From assembly GCA_947627045.1 (NCBI GenBank), contig CANQUM010000002.1:1-64000 (forward strand): a stretch of 64,000 bases of DNA, given 5' to 3'. The notes beneath the pieces were generated by a model. It was not told the DNA's origin, ran no database searches, and worked only from the letters and a program-made list of their open reading frames with translations. Source of the stretch: an uncultured Clostridia bacterium (GTDB lineage: Bacteria > Bacillota > Clostridia > Oscillospirales > Ruminococcaceae). Shown here in pieces: positions 55,403 through 64,000 of this stretch. The position numbers and the translations under genes are program-made. The number at the start of each line of letters is the position of its first letter. Positions within the stretch are counted from its first letter, which is position 1.

Positions 55403-56884
55403 TTATTTAAAAGGATTCTCACTCTTATAGAGCATTCCCTTAGGCTGATTAAAGCCTATCTCTTCGACACCCAAGTATCTGAACACGCTGAAAATAGCCT
55501 TTCCAAAATGCCCGAACGCAACAGCACCGTGATGAGGGAAGTTGCCCTCAATCAGAACATGACGGTAGAAACGTCCCATCTCAGGGATAGCAAATATACC
55601 GATTGCTCCGAATGAACGTGTTGCAACAGGCAGAACCTCTCCCTGAGCTATGTATGAACGCAGCTTTCCGTCAGAGGTGCTTTGTAGTCTGAAGAATGTA
55701 ATGTCTCCCGGGATAATATCGCCCTCAAGAGTACCCTGAGTAACCTCCTCAGGCAAACTTCTTGCCATGATCATCTGATACTTCATAGAACAGCTTGTGA
55801 GCTTCTTTGAGCTTGTATTTCCGCAGTGGAAGCCCATAAATATATCTTTAGACGTGTAATCGTGCTTGCCCTTGATGTCTTCATCATAAATATCGTAAGG
55901 AACTGTGTTGTTAATATCAAGAAGCGTAACTATATCGTCGCTTACACAGGTTCCGATAAACTCGCTGAGAGCTCCGTAAATATCTACCTCACAGGAAACG
56001 GGAATTCCCCTTGAAGTAAGACGGCTGTTTACATAGCACGGAACAAATCCAAACTGCGTCTGGAATGCAGGCCAGCATTTTCCTGCTATTGCAACGTACT
56101 TTCTGTAGCCCTTGTGTGCTTCGATCCAGTCTAACAGAGTAAGCTCATATTGTGCAAGCTTTGGAAGAATCTCAGGCTTATTGTTGCCCTCTCCAAGCTC
56201 TGCCTCCATGTCCTTAACGATATCGGGAATTCTTGGGTCGCCGTCATGCATCTTGAAAGCCTCAAACAAATCAAGCTCTGAATTTTCCTCTATTTCAACG
56301 CCCAAATCAAATAAAGGCTTTATAGGAGCGTTACACGCCATAAAGTTAAGCGGACGAGGTCCGAATGAAATGATTTTCAAATCTTTAAGTCCTACAATTG
56401 CCCTCGCAACAGGAACAAACTCGTTTATCATATCAGCACATTCTTCTGCTGTTCCTACAGGATATTCGGGTATGTATGCTTTGATGTTTCTTAGTCTCAG
56501 ATTATAGCTTGCATTGAGCATTCCGCAGTAAGCGTCGCCTCTGCCTTGACAAAGGTTGTCGCCGCGCTCCTCTGCTGCCGCTACGAACATTGCAGGTCCG
56601 TCAAAGTGCTTTGCAAGCAGAGTTTCAGAAATCTCAGGACCAAAGTTGCCCAGATAAACGCAAAGAGCGTTGCATCCGTTTTTCTTTACATCCTCAAGAG
56701 CCTGAACCATATGAATTTCGCTTTCAACAATACAGATAGGACATTCATAAATATCGTCTGCTCCGTATTTCTCTTTGTAAGCCTTAACTAATGCTTCTCT
56801 CCTCGAAACAGATAGGCTTTCGGGAAAGCAGTCTCTTGAAACTGCTACAATTCCGATTTTTACTTTTGGCATATTGTCAAACAT
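55403..56884 (-). CDS. L-fucose/L-arabinose isomerase family protein
   Basis: The ATG at 56884 behind ggagg gives 493 aa. The fold is that of L-fucose/L-arabinose isomerases: an N-terminal Rossmann-like domain (KVKIGIVAVSRDCFPESLS), a middle domain with ALCVYLGNFGPEISE and ISFGPRPLNFMACN, and a C-terminal part with SCEVDIYGALSEFIG and FPHHGAVAFGHFGKAIFSVFRYLG. Such proteins isomerise aldoses to ketoses with Mn2+. The true sugar is unknown. It is co-transcribed with a DUF4867 gene 55 bases upstream, a combination seen in other gut Firmicutes. Fits downstream use of arabinose or fucose released by GH127 or GH74. Confidence 0.85.
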   Translation of the reverse strand: MFDNMPKVKIGIVAVSRDCFPESLSVSRREALVKAYKEKYGADDIYECPICIVESEIHMVQALEDVKKNGCNALCVYLGNFGPEISETLLAKHFDGPAMFVAAAEERGDNLCQGRGDAYCGMLNASYNLRLRNIKAYIPEYPVGTAEECADMINEFVPVARAIVGLKDLKIISFGPRPLNFMACNAPIKPLFDLGVEIEENSELDLFEAFKMHDGDPRIPDIVKDMEAELGEGNNKPEILPKLAQYELTLLDWIEAHKGYRKYVAIAGKCWPAFQTQFGFVPCYVNSRLTSRGIPVSCEVDIYGALSEFIGTCVSDDIVTLLDINNTVPYDIYDEDIKGKHDYTSKDIFMGFHCGNTSSKKLTSCSMKYQMIMARSLPEEVTQGTLEGDIIPGDITFFRLQSTSDGKLRSYIAQGEVLPVATRSFGAIGIFAIPEMGRFYRHVLIEGNFPHHGAVAFGHFGKAIFSVFRYLGVEEIGFNQPKGMLYKSENPFK

Positions 56885-56939
56885 TATTATTCCTCCATAT
56901 TTAGTAATATTATAAAGCAAAATGCTTTTTCAACTGAAT

Positions 56940-57578
56940 TTAACTATCGAGTTTTAAGTTCTCGCCTTTAAGACCGATAAATCCGCCGTCTTGCTGAACT
57001 CCCGACTCCTCATGACCGATAAGCCATTTATTTTTAGCAAACAAAAGCTTGTTGTCTCCTATCGACTTATCAACGCTTCCTGCAAGGTCTGTATTTGTAT
57101 CCTTCGGAAGTACCACAACGCACTTAAAACCGCCGTCGTTTGCATTGCACGGAGCATAGTGAAGCGTCGTAGCATAAACCTCTATCATAACTCCCTTTGG
57201 GACCTTGAACATCTCTACCTTGCTTGTATCATATGTAAAATCATCCTCAATATCGGGCTGCCAGCCGAGCATAAGAATAAGGTCGGTCGCCGCAATATTG
57301 ATCTCGCTTGAACGGTGATACTCAAGCGCATTGAGTGCATAGTTATTGCCGTTGCAATACCCTACCTGACAGGGCAGTCCTCCGTAGACCTCAGCGATAA
57401 GAGCCTTTTTAATATTAAGAGCCTCTAGCGACGGAACGCTAGGTACATATGCAACGTCTGACGGAAGCGGTGTTCTCTCCATAGCGTCTAAAACATCGCT
57501 GAGATTATAGCCCTCGATAACCCTTCCGTATTTTTTGAACTCCTTATCAAAAACGGATTTTATCTTATAATCTGCCAT
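56940..57578 (-). CDS. DUF4867 family protein
   Basis: This 212-aa cytosolic protein fits DUF4867: YGRVIEGYNLSDVLDAMERTPLPSDVAYVPSVPSLE at the start, then CQVGYCNGNNYALNALEYHRSSEINIAATDLILMLG and a cupin-like segment with PKGVMIEVYATTLHYAPC. The His, Glu and Tyr residues suggest a small metal- or sugar-binding cupin; function is not established. It is the first gene of the operon with the sugar isomerase and has a strong promoter with a palindromic operator upstream. Confidence 0.8.
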   Translation of the reverse strand: MADYKIKSVFDKEFKKYGRVIEGYNLSDVLDAMERTPLPSDVAYVPSVPSLEALNIKKALIAEVYGGLPCQVGYCNGNNYALNALEYHRSSEINIAATDLILMLGWQPDIEDDFTYDTSKVEMFKVPKGVMIEVYATTLHYAPCNANDGGFKCVVVLPKDTNTDLAGSVDKSIGDNKLLFAKNKWLIGHEESGVQQDGGFIGLKGENLKLDS

Positions 57579-57667
57579 AAAATGAACCCCCTAAATTACT
57601 ATAACACCTTACAAAACACAAAAGAATTATAAAATGCTACAGTTAATAAAAAAGTTTACTAAAGATA

Positions 57668-57754
57668 ATTATACCATTTATAAAGAATTTCGTCAACGAA
57701 ATACCAAATGTGATATTGCACTAAAATGCAATGATATTTTTGTAAAATGTGATA
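57668..57754 (-). promoter_or_regulatory. Promoter and operators of the DUF4867-isomerase operon
   Basis: On the minus strand TTGACG (57696-57691) and TATAAT (57673-57668) lie 17 bases apart. The -35 box sits inside a perfect 16-base palindrome ATTTCGTCAACGAAAT (57687-57702). Upstream are a further inverted repeat ATTGCActaaaaTGCAAT (57715-57732) and two direct copies of AAATGTGATA (57706-57715 and 57745-57754). This suggests at least one sugar-responsive regulator; its gene is not in the window. Confidence 0.7.
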
Positions 57755-57785
57755 ATCTTTTTTGTCTCAGCATTATAAACGGCTG

Positions 57786-60089
57786 TTATTTTACTTCTCT
57801 TGCACAGAATAGACCTCTTGAGCCTGTTGCAATATAAAAGGTACCGAACTCTCTAGGATCGCCCGAAATACTTATCACTGTTCCAAAATGCTGATCATCA
57901 TTACTTAAAAGCTCAAAGGTTTCTCCGTAGTCGCAGCTTCTCCAATAACCGTATTTACCATTAATAGTTCCGCTCGTATAAATAACAGGCACATCAGAGC
58001 CGTCTTTAGGCTTGCCGAATCCCACGCCGCGAGTAAATTCGTTCGGCTTTGTAATATGAATACAGTTTACCTTCTTAGCGATCTCGTCAAATTCCAAGCG
58101 CCAAAGCCCTGCAGGACCAAAAGATAACCAAAGGGTTTTTTCCTTTCCGCTTTCGGCACGCACCTCAATATGCCGAAGTTTTAGCTCCCTTCTGCTTTTC
58201 GGAGCTTCAAATATCCCGTTAGGAATACACTCATAAAAGGTTTTACCCTTATCAACGCTTATAAACATTGTTGACTCTTTGTTTATCGCCATAAAGATAT
58301 TCGGGTTTACCCTGTCTGCCAAAATATATAAAGACACAGGATCTTTTTCAAAATCTCGGCTGCCGACAAAAACAGACTTCCTCCACGTTTTTCCCTCATC
58401 GTCGGTATAAACGACGCCGTCGGTCAAAAATTCGTGCTGTTGAGCAATAGCCCAGATTATTCTTTTCCCGTCCGCTGATAAAGCGACCCAGCCTGAGTCT
58501 GTATTAGGTTTTTTAATATTGTCGCAAAGTGTGTCTATCTTTTCACTTAATCCATATGGAAAATCCAAGTGCCTCCAGGTTTTGCATTGGTCGTGAGAAA
58601 TAATAACTCCGCCGACAGTCTCGCCTGTCCAGTTGCCTCTGGGAGTTGCAGCAACGATATATGGGTTCTCATCTGTAAAATCAGCATTCAGACAGGTTAT
58701 ATATCTGTCTCCGTTTTCGTTCGCAAAGGAGTTTTCAGGAATTTCATCAACGCTTGAAAACGCAAAACCTCCCAAGTCGCCGACAATATCTATACATCTT
58801 ACATTTCCTTTAGGGGGGCTGTATACATTGATATGAACGGTTTCCTCCATACCCTCGCAAAGAGGCTCCCACACGACCGTACTGCCGTTTTCAGATACAG
58901 TTAAATTATTTGATACAAACACGCCCGTACCTGTATTGAACACTGCCATATCCGGGTCGAATGGATTTATTTTTATGTCGCTCATCCAATGAACCAATAG
59001 CCTGTTGGAATTATATTCAGGCTTCATATAAGGCACTATAAAATTCATTTTTCCAACGCTTAAATCATATAGAATCTGTTTCCAGCTATCGCCGTTATCA
59101 AAACTTATATAGATACTGTTAGGGTGAGCCTCGCCTATTTCCGACAGAATTAACATTCCGTCATGGAGATCCACTCCGCTCAATCCCACGCCTAAGACAT
59201 TTTCAGGTGTAATATCATTTTGCATATTTTCAATTATCCTGCCGTTGTTATCAAGCTCGTATCTGAATATTCTTCCGCTTGCGATTTTAGCCGAATCGCA
59301 GGTGTATCTATAAGGCTCTTTATCCTCACCCGTTTGACAGAACGTAACATAAAAATACCGCTTGCCGGTTTTTTTATTAGTGCCGAAAGAACTTCTCTGG
59401 GCAACAAACCCCGCTAAAGCCGAAACAGCAGAATAATCAGCCTCTGGCTGAGCAACTTTAAAAAAGCTCTCTCCGTTATCATATGAGGCGTAAAGCGAAT
59501 GTCCTCTGAATTTTTGACCGTCCTTATCAGAGATATTCTCTCCTCCGCTTGCACCTACGAAAACCGTGCGGTTCTCGCCCGACTGAACAGCGTTTACAAA
59601 TGTCAGATTAGTTTCGCCGTTTACATTCAGCTTATCCCAGCTTTCGCCCTCGTTTCTTGACCGCAAAAGACCAGACGATTGAGAGGCAAAAAACAAATCA
59701 TTCCCGATTTTTATTAACCTTTCGCCTGTTGCTCTGCCCATGCAATTTCCGTGAATACCGCACGGAATTGATTTTATTTCAAAGCTCTCACCCTTATTAT
59801 GACTTATGCAAAGCTCGCCTTTTTTATGATCTCCGCAGGCTATGTAAAGAACATTACCGTCGTTTTCGTCTAACGCAATGGACAAGGGATAGCACTGATT
59901 TGGCTCTATCGACGTAACGCTGTCAATAAGAGAGACCCACCTGATGTTTTCAAAATCGAACCTATAAACTCCGCCTATATCAGTTCTTGCGTAAAGAATG
60001 TCTGGTATTTTATTATGAAAAACAAAGCCTGTTACAAAGCCTCCGCCGCCTATCTTGAAATTCTTATACTCATAGTTGACTTTATTCAT
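57786..60089 (-). CDS. GH74-like beta-propeller glycosidase without signal peptide
   Basis: This 767-aa protein matches GH74 xyloglucanases: GGGGFVTGFVFHNKIPDILYARTDIGGVYRFD at the N-terminus, many repeats of the type SHDQCKTW or YDNGESF across two seven-bladed propellers, and a second catalytic-type motif GDLGGFAF. The two catalytic aspartates expected from characterised GH74 enzymes would be D37 (YARTD) and D438 (GDLGG), both present. Known GH74 enzymes are usually secreted; here the first residue leads straight into the catalytic domain (MNKVNYEYKNFKIGGGG) with no signal peptide, so it should act inside the cell on imported oligosaccharides. It follows an EamA transporter gene by 22 bases. 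Confidence 0.85.
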   Translation of the reverse strand: MNKVNYEYKNFKIGGGGFVTGFVFHNKIPDILYARTDIGGVYRFDFENIRWVSLIDSVTSIEPNQCYPLSIALDENDGNVLYIACGDHKKGELCISHNKGESFEIKSIPCGIHGNCMGRATGERLIKIGNDLFFASQSSGLLRSRNEGESWDKLNVNGETNLTFVNAVQSGENRTVFVGASGGENISDKDGQKFRGHSLYASYDNGESFFKVAQPEADYSAVSALAGFVAQRSSFGTNKKTGKRYFYVTFCQTGEDKEPYRYTCDSAKIASGRIFRYELDNNGRIIENMQNDITPENVLGVGLSGVDLHDGMLILSEIGEAHPNSIYISFDNGDSWKQILYDLSVGKMNFIVPYMKPEYNSNRLLVHWMSDIKINPFDPDMAVFNTGTGVFVSNNLTVSENGSTVVWEPLCEGMEETVHINVYSPPKGNVRCIDIVGDLGGFAFSSVDEIPENSFANENGDRYITCLNADFTDENPYIVAATPRGNWTGETVGGVIISHDQCKTWRHLDFPYGLSEKIDTLCDNIKKPNTDSGWVALSADGKRIIWAIAQQHEFLTDGVVYTDDEGKTWRKSVFVGSRDFEKDPVSLYILADRVNPNIFMAINKESTMFISVDKGKTFYECIPNGIFEAPKSRRELKLRHIEVRAESGKEKTLWLSFGPAGLWRLEFDEIAKKVNCIHITKPNEFTRGVGFGKPKDGSDVPVIYTSGTINGKYGYWRSCDYGETFELLSNDDQHFGTVISISGDPREFGTFYIATGSRGLFCAREVK

Positions 60090-60111
60090 AAATATAACCT
60101 CTTTCAGAATA

Positions 60112-61098
60112 TTATGAATACTTTTTCTGTTTTCTCACTGTGTCTCTGCGGTTTACTATATAAATTCCGGCGCTGACTAAGATCATAGAAATAAAAGCCG
60201 AAACACCGAAAGTCTCGCTTTCGGCAAGAAAAATAAGCGAGAAAACCGAACCGAACACAGGATTCAGAAATCCGAAAACTGTTACCTTAGAAACAGGATT
60301 ATACTTCAAAAGCACAGACCAAAGACTATATGCAGCTGCCGAAAGAAAAGCAAGATATAAAAGCATAATCACTGCCTTAGTGGAATTAATTTTTAACGTT
60401 CCGCCAAAGACCAGTCCTACAATTGTCATAACCGCTCCGCCGAACATAAACTGCCAGCCGCTTAAAAGGATCGGGCTTGTACTTGATGAATACCTTTTCA
60501 TAAGCACAGAAGAAAGAGCATATCCGATTGCAGAAAGCAGAATAAAGCCTTCGCCTGTAAGTTTAAACTGAAAGTCAAGACCTGTGAGGTTTATAAGTAT
60601 CACTCCAATAAAGCCTATAAGACTTCCAAATATTTTTGCAGCACTTAACCTTTCAAGTTTAAACACCATACACGAAACAAAAAGAGCGATAAATACGCTT
60701 GCTCCATCGAGAACAGACGCCTTGACCCCTGTGGTATGCGAAAGACCGATATAGAAAAACAAATACTGAATTATCGTCTGAAACAAAGAAAGCATAACTA
60801 TTTTGCCTGCTGAATTTTTACTTGGAAGAAGCGGTCTTTTTTCAATGACACTTCCCAAAAGAACCGTAAAAACGCCCGCAATAAAAAATCTAATCCCTGC
60901 AAATAGAATTTGAGAAAACGTATCACTGCTTTCTATACCAAAAAGCCTGTAGCCTATTTTAACGCAGGGAAAAGCGCTTCCCCACAAAGCACAGCACACC
61001 GTTGCACATAATACAACAACACCAGTCCTTATCAAAATTAACTGGATCTTGCTTTTCTCTTTTGAATCACCTGAATGTAAATTCTCTTTATCCGTCAT
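60112..61098 (-). CDS. EamA/DMT superfamily transporter
   Basis: This 328-aa protein has ten membrane helices in two EamA repeats, the first with FAGIRFFIAGVFTVLLGSVI and ASVFIALFVSCMVFKLERLSAAKIFGSLIGFIGVIL, the second with SGWQFMFGGAVMTIVG and NPVFGSVFSLIFLAE. DMT proteins move small metabolites such as amino acids or nucleotide sugars, in either direction. The ATG lies behind cggaga. It sits between the PIG-L gene and GH74 in one apparent operon, but the substrate cannot be told. Confidence 0.9.
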   Translation of the reverse strand: MTDKENLHSGDSKEKSKIQLILIRTGVVVLCATVCCALWGSAFPCVKIGYRLFGIESSDTFSQILFAGIRFFIAGVFTVLLGSVIEKRPLLPSKNSAGKIVMLSLFQTIIQYLFFYIGLSHTTGVKASVLDGASVFIALFVSCMVFKLERLSAAKIFGSLIGFIGVILINLTGLDFQFKLTGEGFILLSAIGYALSSVLMKRYSSSTSPILLSGWQFMFGGAVMTIVGLVFGGTLKINSTKAVIMLLYLAFLSAAAYSLWSVLLKYNPVSKVTVFGFLNPVFGSVFSLIFLAESETFGVSAFISMILVSAGIYIVNRRDTVRKQKKYS

Positions 61099-61114
61099 TT
61101 AAACTATCTCCGAA

Positions 61115-61861
61115 TTATTGACCATTATATTGAGTCCAATTTTCATATTTCAACATATGATACAAGCCGTCAATTACCCATTGCTGGGACGAAAACATTT
61201 TACAAACTTCTATCTTTTTATTATATAATTTATCATCTAACGGCGTCATTTTACTTTCAAACTTAGGTATTTTCTTCCTACTGTGATATTTGCCGAAATA
61301 ATAAAGAACATTTTGTTTTCCTAGTTTCTCACACTCGTTGCTTACTATCTCACTGATTGCCTTATGATGAATATGACCGTATTCTCCGTCTTTATTGTGA
61401 GTAACTATCAAATTCCAGTCCTGCATTTCCAGAAAATTATCGACAGTTTTAAATACCTTATACTTAATTCCGTACCAATTATCTCTTTTGCGGAATGTCT
61501 TATCCGGAAAATCCAATATGATTGGAATGTTGGAGTTGTTTAAAGAAGTAACAGCATTAATAAACTCATCTTTTCTGACATTGTTATAACCGTCAGTAAA
61601 GCATACCACTAAATATCCTCCTTCTTCCAAATGACCTCCGCCCCAAATAGTTTCATCATCTGGATGAGCAACTATCATAAGTTTATCTACACTTGAAGTG
61701 TTAATGCTTCCAAGAATATCTTTATCATAATAGCTTTTACCGACTCTATTCTCCCAATACACACCTGATAATAGTATAAACAATACAATTACAGTGGTTA
61801 TAATAACTGCCAGTCTTTTTAATAAACACCAGCTTTTGATTGTTTTTAATGAACTGTTCAT
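61115..61861 (-). CDS. Membrane-anchored PIG-L family deacetylase
   Basis: This 248-aa protein has one N-terminal membrane helix (about 14-34) and a LmbE/PIG-L deacetylase domain with the zinc motif MIVAHPDDETIWGGG and the later metal ligand in GEYGHIHHKAI. Enzymes of this type deacetylate N-acetylglucosamine-containing lipids or small thiols. The anchor suggests an outside-facing active site. RBS aaggaga. It starts about 43 bases after the yfhO-like stop, consistent with one transcript and a role in a cell-surface glycan. Confidence 0.9.
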   Translation of the reverse strand: MNSSLKTIKSWCLLKRLAVIITTVIVLFILLSGVYWENRVGKSYYDKDILGSINTSSVDKLMIVAHPDDETIWGGGHLEEGGYLVVCFTDGYNNVRKDEFINAVTSLNNSNIPIILDFPDKTFRKRDNWYGIKYKVFKTVDNFLEMQDWNLIVTHNKDGEYGHIHHKAISEIVSNECEKLGKQNVLYYFGKYHSRKKIPKFESKMTPLDDKLYNKKIEVCKMFSSQQWVIDGLYHMLKYENWTQYNGQ

Positions 61862-61904
61862 TGTCAGTTAAATCTCCTTAATTTATACTTTCGCAATTAT
61901 TATT

Positions 61905-64000
61905 TTAATTACTTTGCCGTTTATTATATTTTTTACTTAACCTAAAATAAAAACGTTTTTTTAATATTTGTACTGACAATATGAAAGCGAATATCAAAAC
62001 TCCCAAAAGCGAAATTATTTTCGCTTCTTTCAAAAGCGGAGCTTTATATACTATTTTAATATTATGTTTCCCTTTTGAAATCTCAAAACCGATAAACGCT
62101 TTATCGACTGTTTCAATATCCGTCTTTTTCCCGTCAACATAAGCGCTGAAGCCCTTGTCATACGGAACTGACAGCTTAAAATAACTGTTGTCATTTTTAA
62201 CATTTATCGTTCCCTGGAAAACATCGCCTTTGGTTTTTGACTTATTTATTATAAACTCATCAATATCGTTTTTCAAGCCCTCAAGCTCGCTCTTTTTAAC
62301 AGTATAGAACCTCCAGTCAGACAGCTTGTATTCACCCCTTGAAAAATTAAGTGTAATACTTTCTATAGGCTCGTTTGATGACAAAACAAAACAAAAGCTG
62401 TTATTATTGTTATAATACTTCCACTCAGGCTCTGTAAGTTTGTTTTTTATACCGTTTATCGTCATATAAATGTCGGTAGGTTCTTTCGAAATTTTATTAT
62501 CGGCATTGCAAGTGATAATAAGATAGTCATTTATGGGATTTTTAAGATTTACAACGCATTTGTCAGAATCATAAGCATTTTTTGTGCCTGATGTTTTAAA
62601 ATGCCGATTATTTTTTTCAAAGGTATTAACATAAACGGTATTTTCCTGTTTGTCATACCTTATATTTTCAGGAAGCTCCGCAAAGAGCTCGTTTGCCAAA
62701 TCAACGCCCTTGTCTTCAACACCATCTATTGGAACGTCTGATAATTTTTCATCGACGGCAATATAATCCATCAGTGCCTTCATATTGTAAGGATAAGCGA
62801 GTTTGTCATACTGCTCACAGCTTATAAGATTTGATGACGCATAACCAAGAGGCATAACATTCTCATTCACAAACAGAGTTATATTTTTTTCTCTTTTGAC
62901 CTCTTTATATCCGTTTGGAACAGATACACGTTTTTTTGAAAGCGTTTTGTTATCTACAAATAAATACCTATTCCCAATAAAAGAGCAGAAAAAGGAATTC
63001 ATAGTTTCAGAGATCATTGCAGAGATCCTGTGCGGCATTTCATTTTGGAACTCATCATAATAAAAATGATTATACAGCTGGCTCTGAAGCGATGAATATA
63101 CCGTTGTCTGGTAATAATTTTCACCGTAGACCTTGTTAATAGTCTCACTCTCGTCAGCAAACAGAGAAACACGGTATACGCTTTTGTCGTTTTTTGAAAA
63201 ATTTGTACTGTCAATCTCTTTGGAATATTCTTTATCCACCTTTACGACGTCTTTTTTAAGGCTGAGAGTGTCATAAGAATTAAATGTCAGACAAAGAGCA
63301 AACACAGCTATAGAAATAATTGAAATAAACGCTGTAGAATTCCCTTTTTTATAGTAAATTAAAAATGCTGCATTTAAAAAGACAATATCAATTATCAAAG
63401 GCAGTAAAATACTGTTTTCCTCATTGATAAGCAAATATATAGCGCCGCCTAAAACTATTCCTAAATTCATCAGAACCCAAAAACGCATTGAAATATTTCT
63501 ATCAAAAACTGCTTTGACAAATTCGGCAGTCAGCAGCAAAGCAATAGGTATAAGCGGAATTATTGCTTTGTTTTCGCTATACATAAAGCCGTTCATTACG
63601 AAGGGTAAAATCTTAAACACCACAAAGGCTGACAGTACAATTCCTATAAACCTATAGCCTTTATTTTTTCTTAACACTGCAAAAACAATTGCCATAAGAG
63701 AAATTAAAGTCAGCCCTAAAGAATAAAAATCATATAAAACAACGTCATAATCAAGCGTCGGAATTAAAATATCCTTCAAAGAAACATTTGTGTTCGTCTC
63801 GGCTCTGCCCTGCATAATTGCATTTAATGTCGGCAGCCACAATACCGCCGAGATCATAACCGATACAAGCATACATATTCCCAAATTCACAACTGTTTTA
63901 ACATACTCTTTTATCCTGAATGCGGAATTTTTATTCAAATAAACAGCCGTAATATAGACAAAAACAGTAAGATAACTTCCCACACTGAAATAGTAGCTTG
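61905..64000 (-). CDS. YfhO-like membrane protein, cut by the window end
   Basis: The frame stays open to base 64000 with a codon series (SYYFSVGSYLTVF) that reads on upstream, so the GTG given as the track start is internal and the N-terminus is outside the window. The visible 698 residues hold about ten membrane helices and then a soluble beta-rich domain that ends LSVPYDKGFSAYVDGKKTDIETVDKAFIGFEISKGKHNIKIVYKAP, closely parallel to the end of the first YfhO protein (IPYEEGWKITVDGKKAE). A last helix and a basic tail follow. Probably a glycan-modifying polytopic protein of the same family. Confidence 0.8.
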   Translation of the reverse strand, partial: SYYFSVGSYLTVFVYITAVYLNKNSAFRIKEYVKTVVNLGICMLVSVMISAVLWLPTLNAIMQGRAETNTNVSLKDILIPTLDYDVVLYDFYSLGLTLISLMAIVFAVLRKNKGYRFIGIVLSAFVVFKILPFVMNGFMYSENKAIIPLIPIALLLTAEFVKAVFDRNISMRFWVLMNLGIVLGGAIYLLINEENSILLPLIIDIVFLNAAFLIYYKKGNSTAFISIISIAVFALCLTFNSYDTLSLKKDVVKVDKEYSKEIDSTNFSKNDKSVYRVSLFADESETINKVYGENYYQTTVYSSLQSQLYNHFYYDEFQNEMPHRISAMISETMNSFFCSFIGNRYLFVDNKTLSKKRVSVPNGYKEVKREKNITLFVNENVMPLGYASSNLISCEQYDKLAYPYNMKALMDYIAVDEKLSDVPIDGVEDKGVDLANELFAELPENIRYDKQENTVYVNTFEKNNRHFKTSGTKNAYDSDKCVVNLKNPINDYLIITCNADNKISKEPTDIYMTINGIKNKLTEPEWKYYNNNNSFCFVLSSNEPIESITLNFSRGEYKLSDWRFYTVKKSELEGLKNDIDEFIINKSKTKGDVFQGTINVKNDNSYFKLSVPYDKGFSAYVDGKKTDIETVDKAFIGFEISKGKHNIKIVYKAPLLKEAKIISLLGVLIFAFILSVQILKKRFYFRLSKKYNKRQSN

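Overview
The window looks like the chromosome of a low-GC, strictly anaerobic Firmicute of the Ruminococcus/Oscillospiraceae type. This is inferred from gene content: [FeFe]-hydrogenase maturation genes, pyruvate formate-lyase, AdhE, Rex, a GTP-type PEPCK, rubrerythrin, secreted plant-polysaccharide-active proteins and no respiratory genes. No species is claimed. No rRNA, tRNA or CRISPR array was recognised.

Layout. (1) 1-3100 looks like the edge of an accessory element: the 3' end of an unidentified ORF, a tandem TTGGCAACAAA repeat, a stand-alone ComEC-type metallo-beta-lactamase-fold protein, and an in-frame fusion of a truncated MBL domain to an aminoglycoside nucleotidyltransferase domain. 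(2) 3175-12790 is mostly housekeeping on the minus strand: a P-type-ATPase-like protein without the DKTG motif, an RlmB-type methyltransferase, Ogg, ArgS, a DUF1934 protein, MurI and Ddl. (3) 13283-16980 is a pyruvate formate-lyase operon in which the glycyl-radical domain is missing from the large subunit and is encoded by a separate 83-aa gene. A second small gene between them resembles that domain but lacks the glycine motif. The activase gene follows. (4) 16979-21265 (minus) is the TM1266-like regulator-hydE-hydG-hydF operon, preceded by a strong promoter and a leader of about 200 nt with mutually exclusive pairings, a candidate riboswitch or attenuator. (5) 21338-28386 is a block of four secreted proteins (PPC-like, BspA-like LRR, GH5 glucanase, and a possible carbohydrate-binding protein) that all end in a very lysine-rich Fn3-like domain, with an XRE regulator among them. 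(6) 28559-31994 is rex-adhE with a near-consensus Rex operator. pckG (40833-42626) has the same operator-promoter arrangement. (7) 32136-55283 holds an APH-like kinase, a hairpin-rich repeat, AsnB, YfhO-type membrane proteins, PEPCK, an SH3b protein, GH127, RNase R, SecG, a lipoprotein, Lnt, a DUF1275 protein, CCA-adding enzyme, rubrerythrin, a NodB deacetylase and a DUF3267-like protein without its HExxH motif. (8) 55403-64000 (minus) is a carbohydrate-related region: YfhO (cut by the window end), PIG-L deacetylase, EamA transporter, a signal-less GH74-like protein, DUF4867 protein and an L-fucose/L-arabinose isomerase family protein.

Together the genes describe mixed-acid/ethanol/H2 fermentation of plant polysaccharides. 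Pyruvate is cleaved by PFL, acetyl-CoA is reduced by AdhE, H2 production is supported by HydEFG, and PEPCK feeds a C4 branch. Rex probably links adhE and pckG to NADH/NAD+. Start codons were moved from the ORF-track positions where a ribosome binding site clearly picks another start; these cases are stated in the entries.
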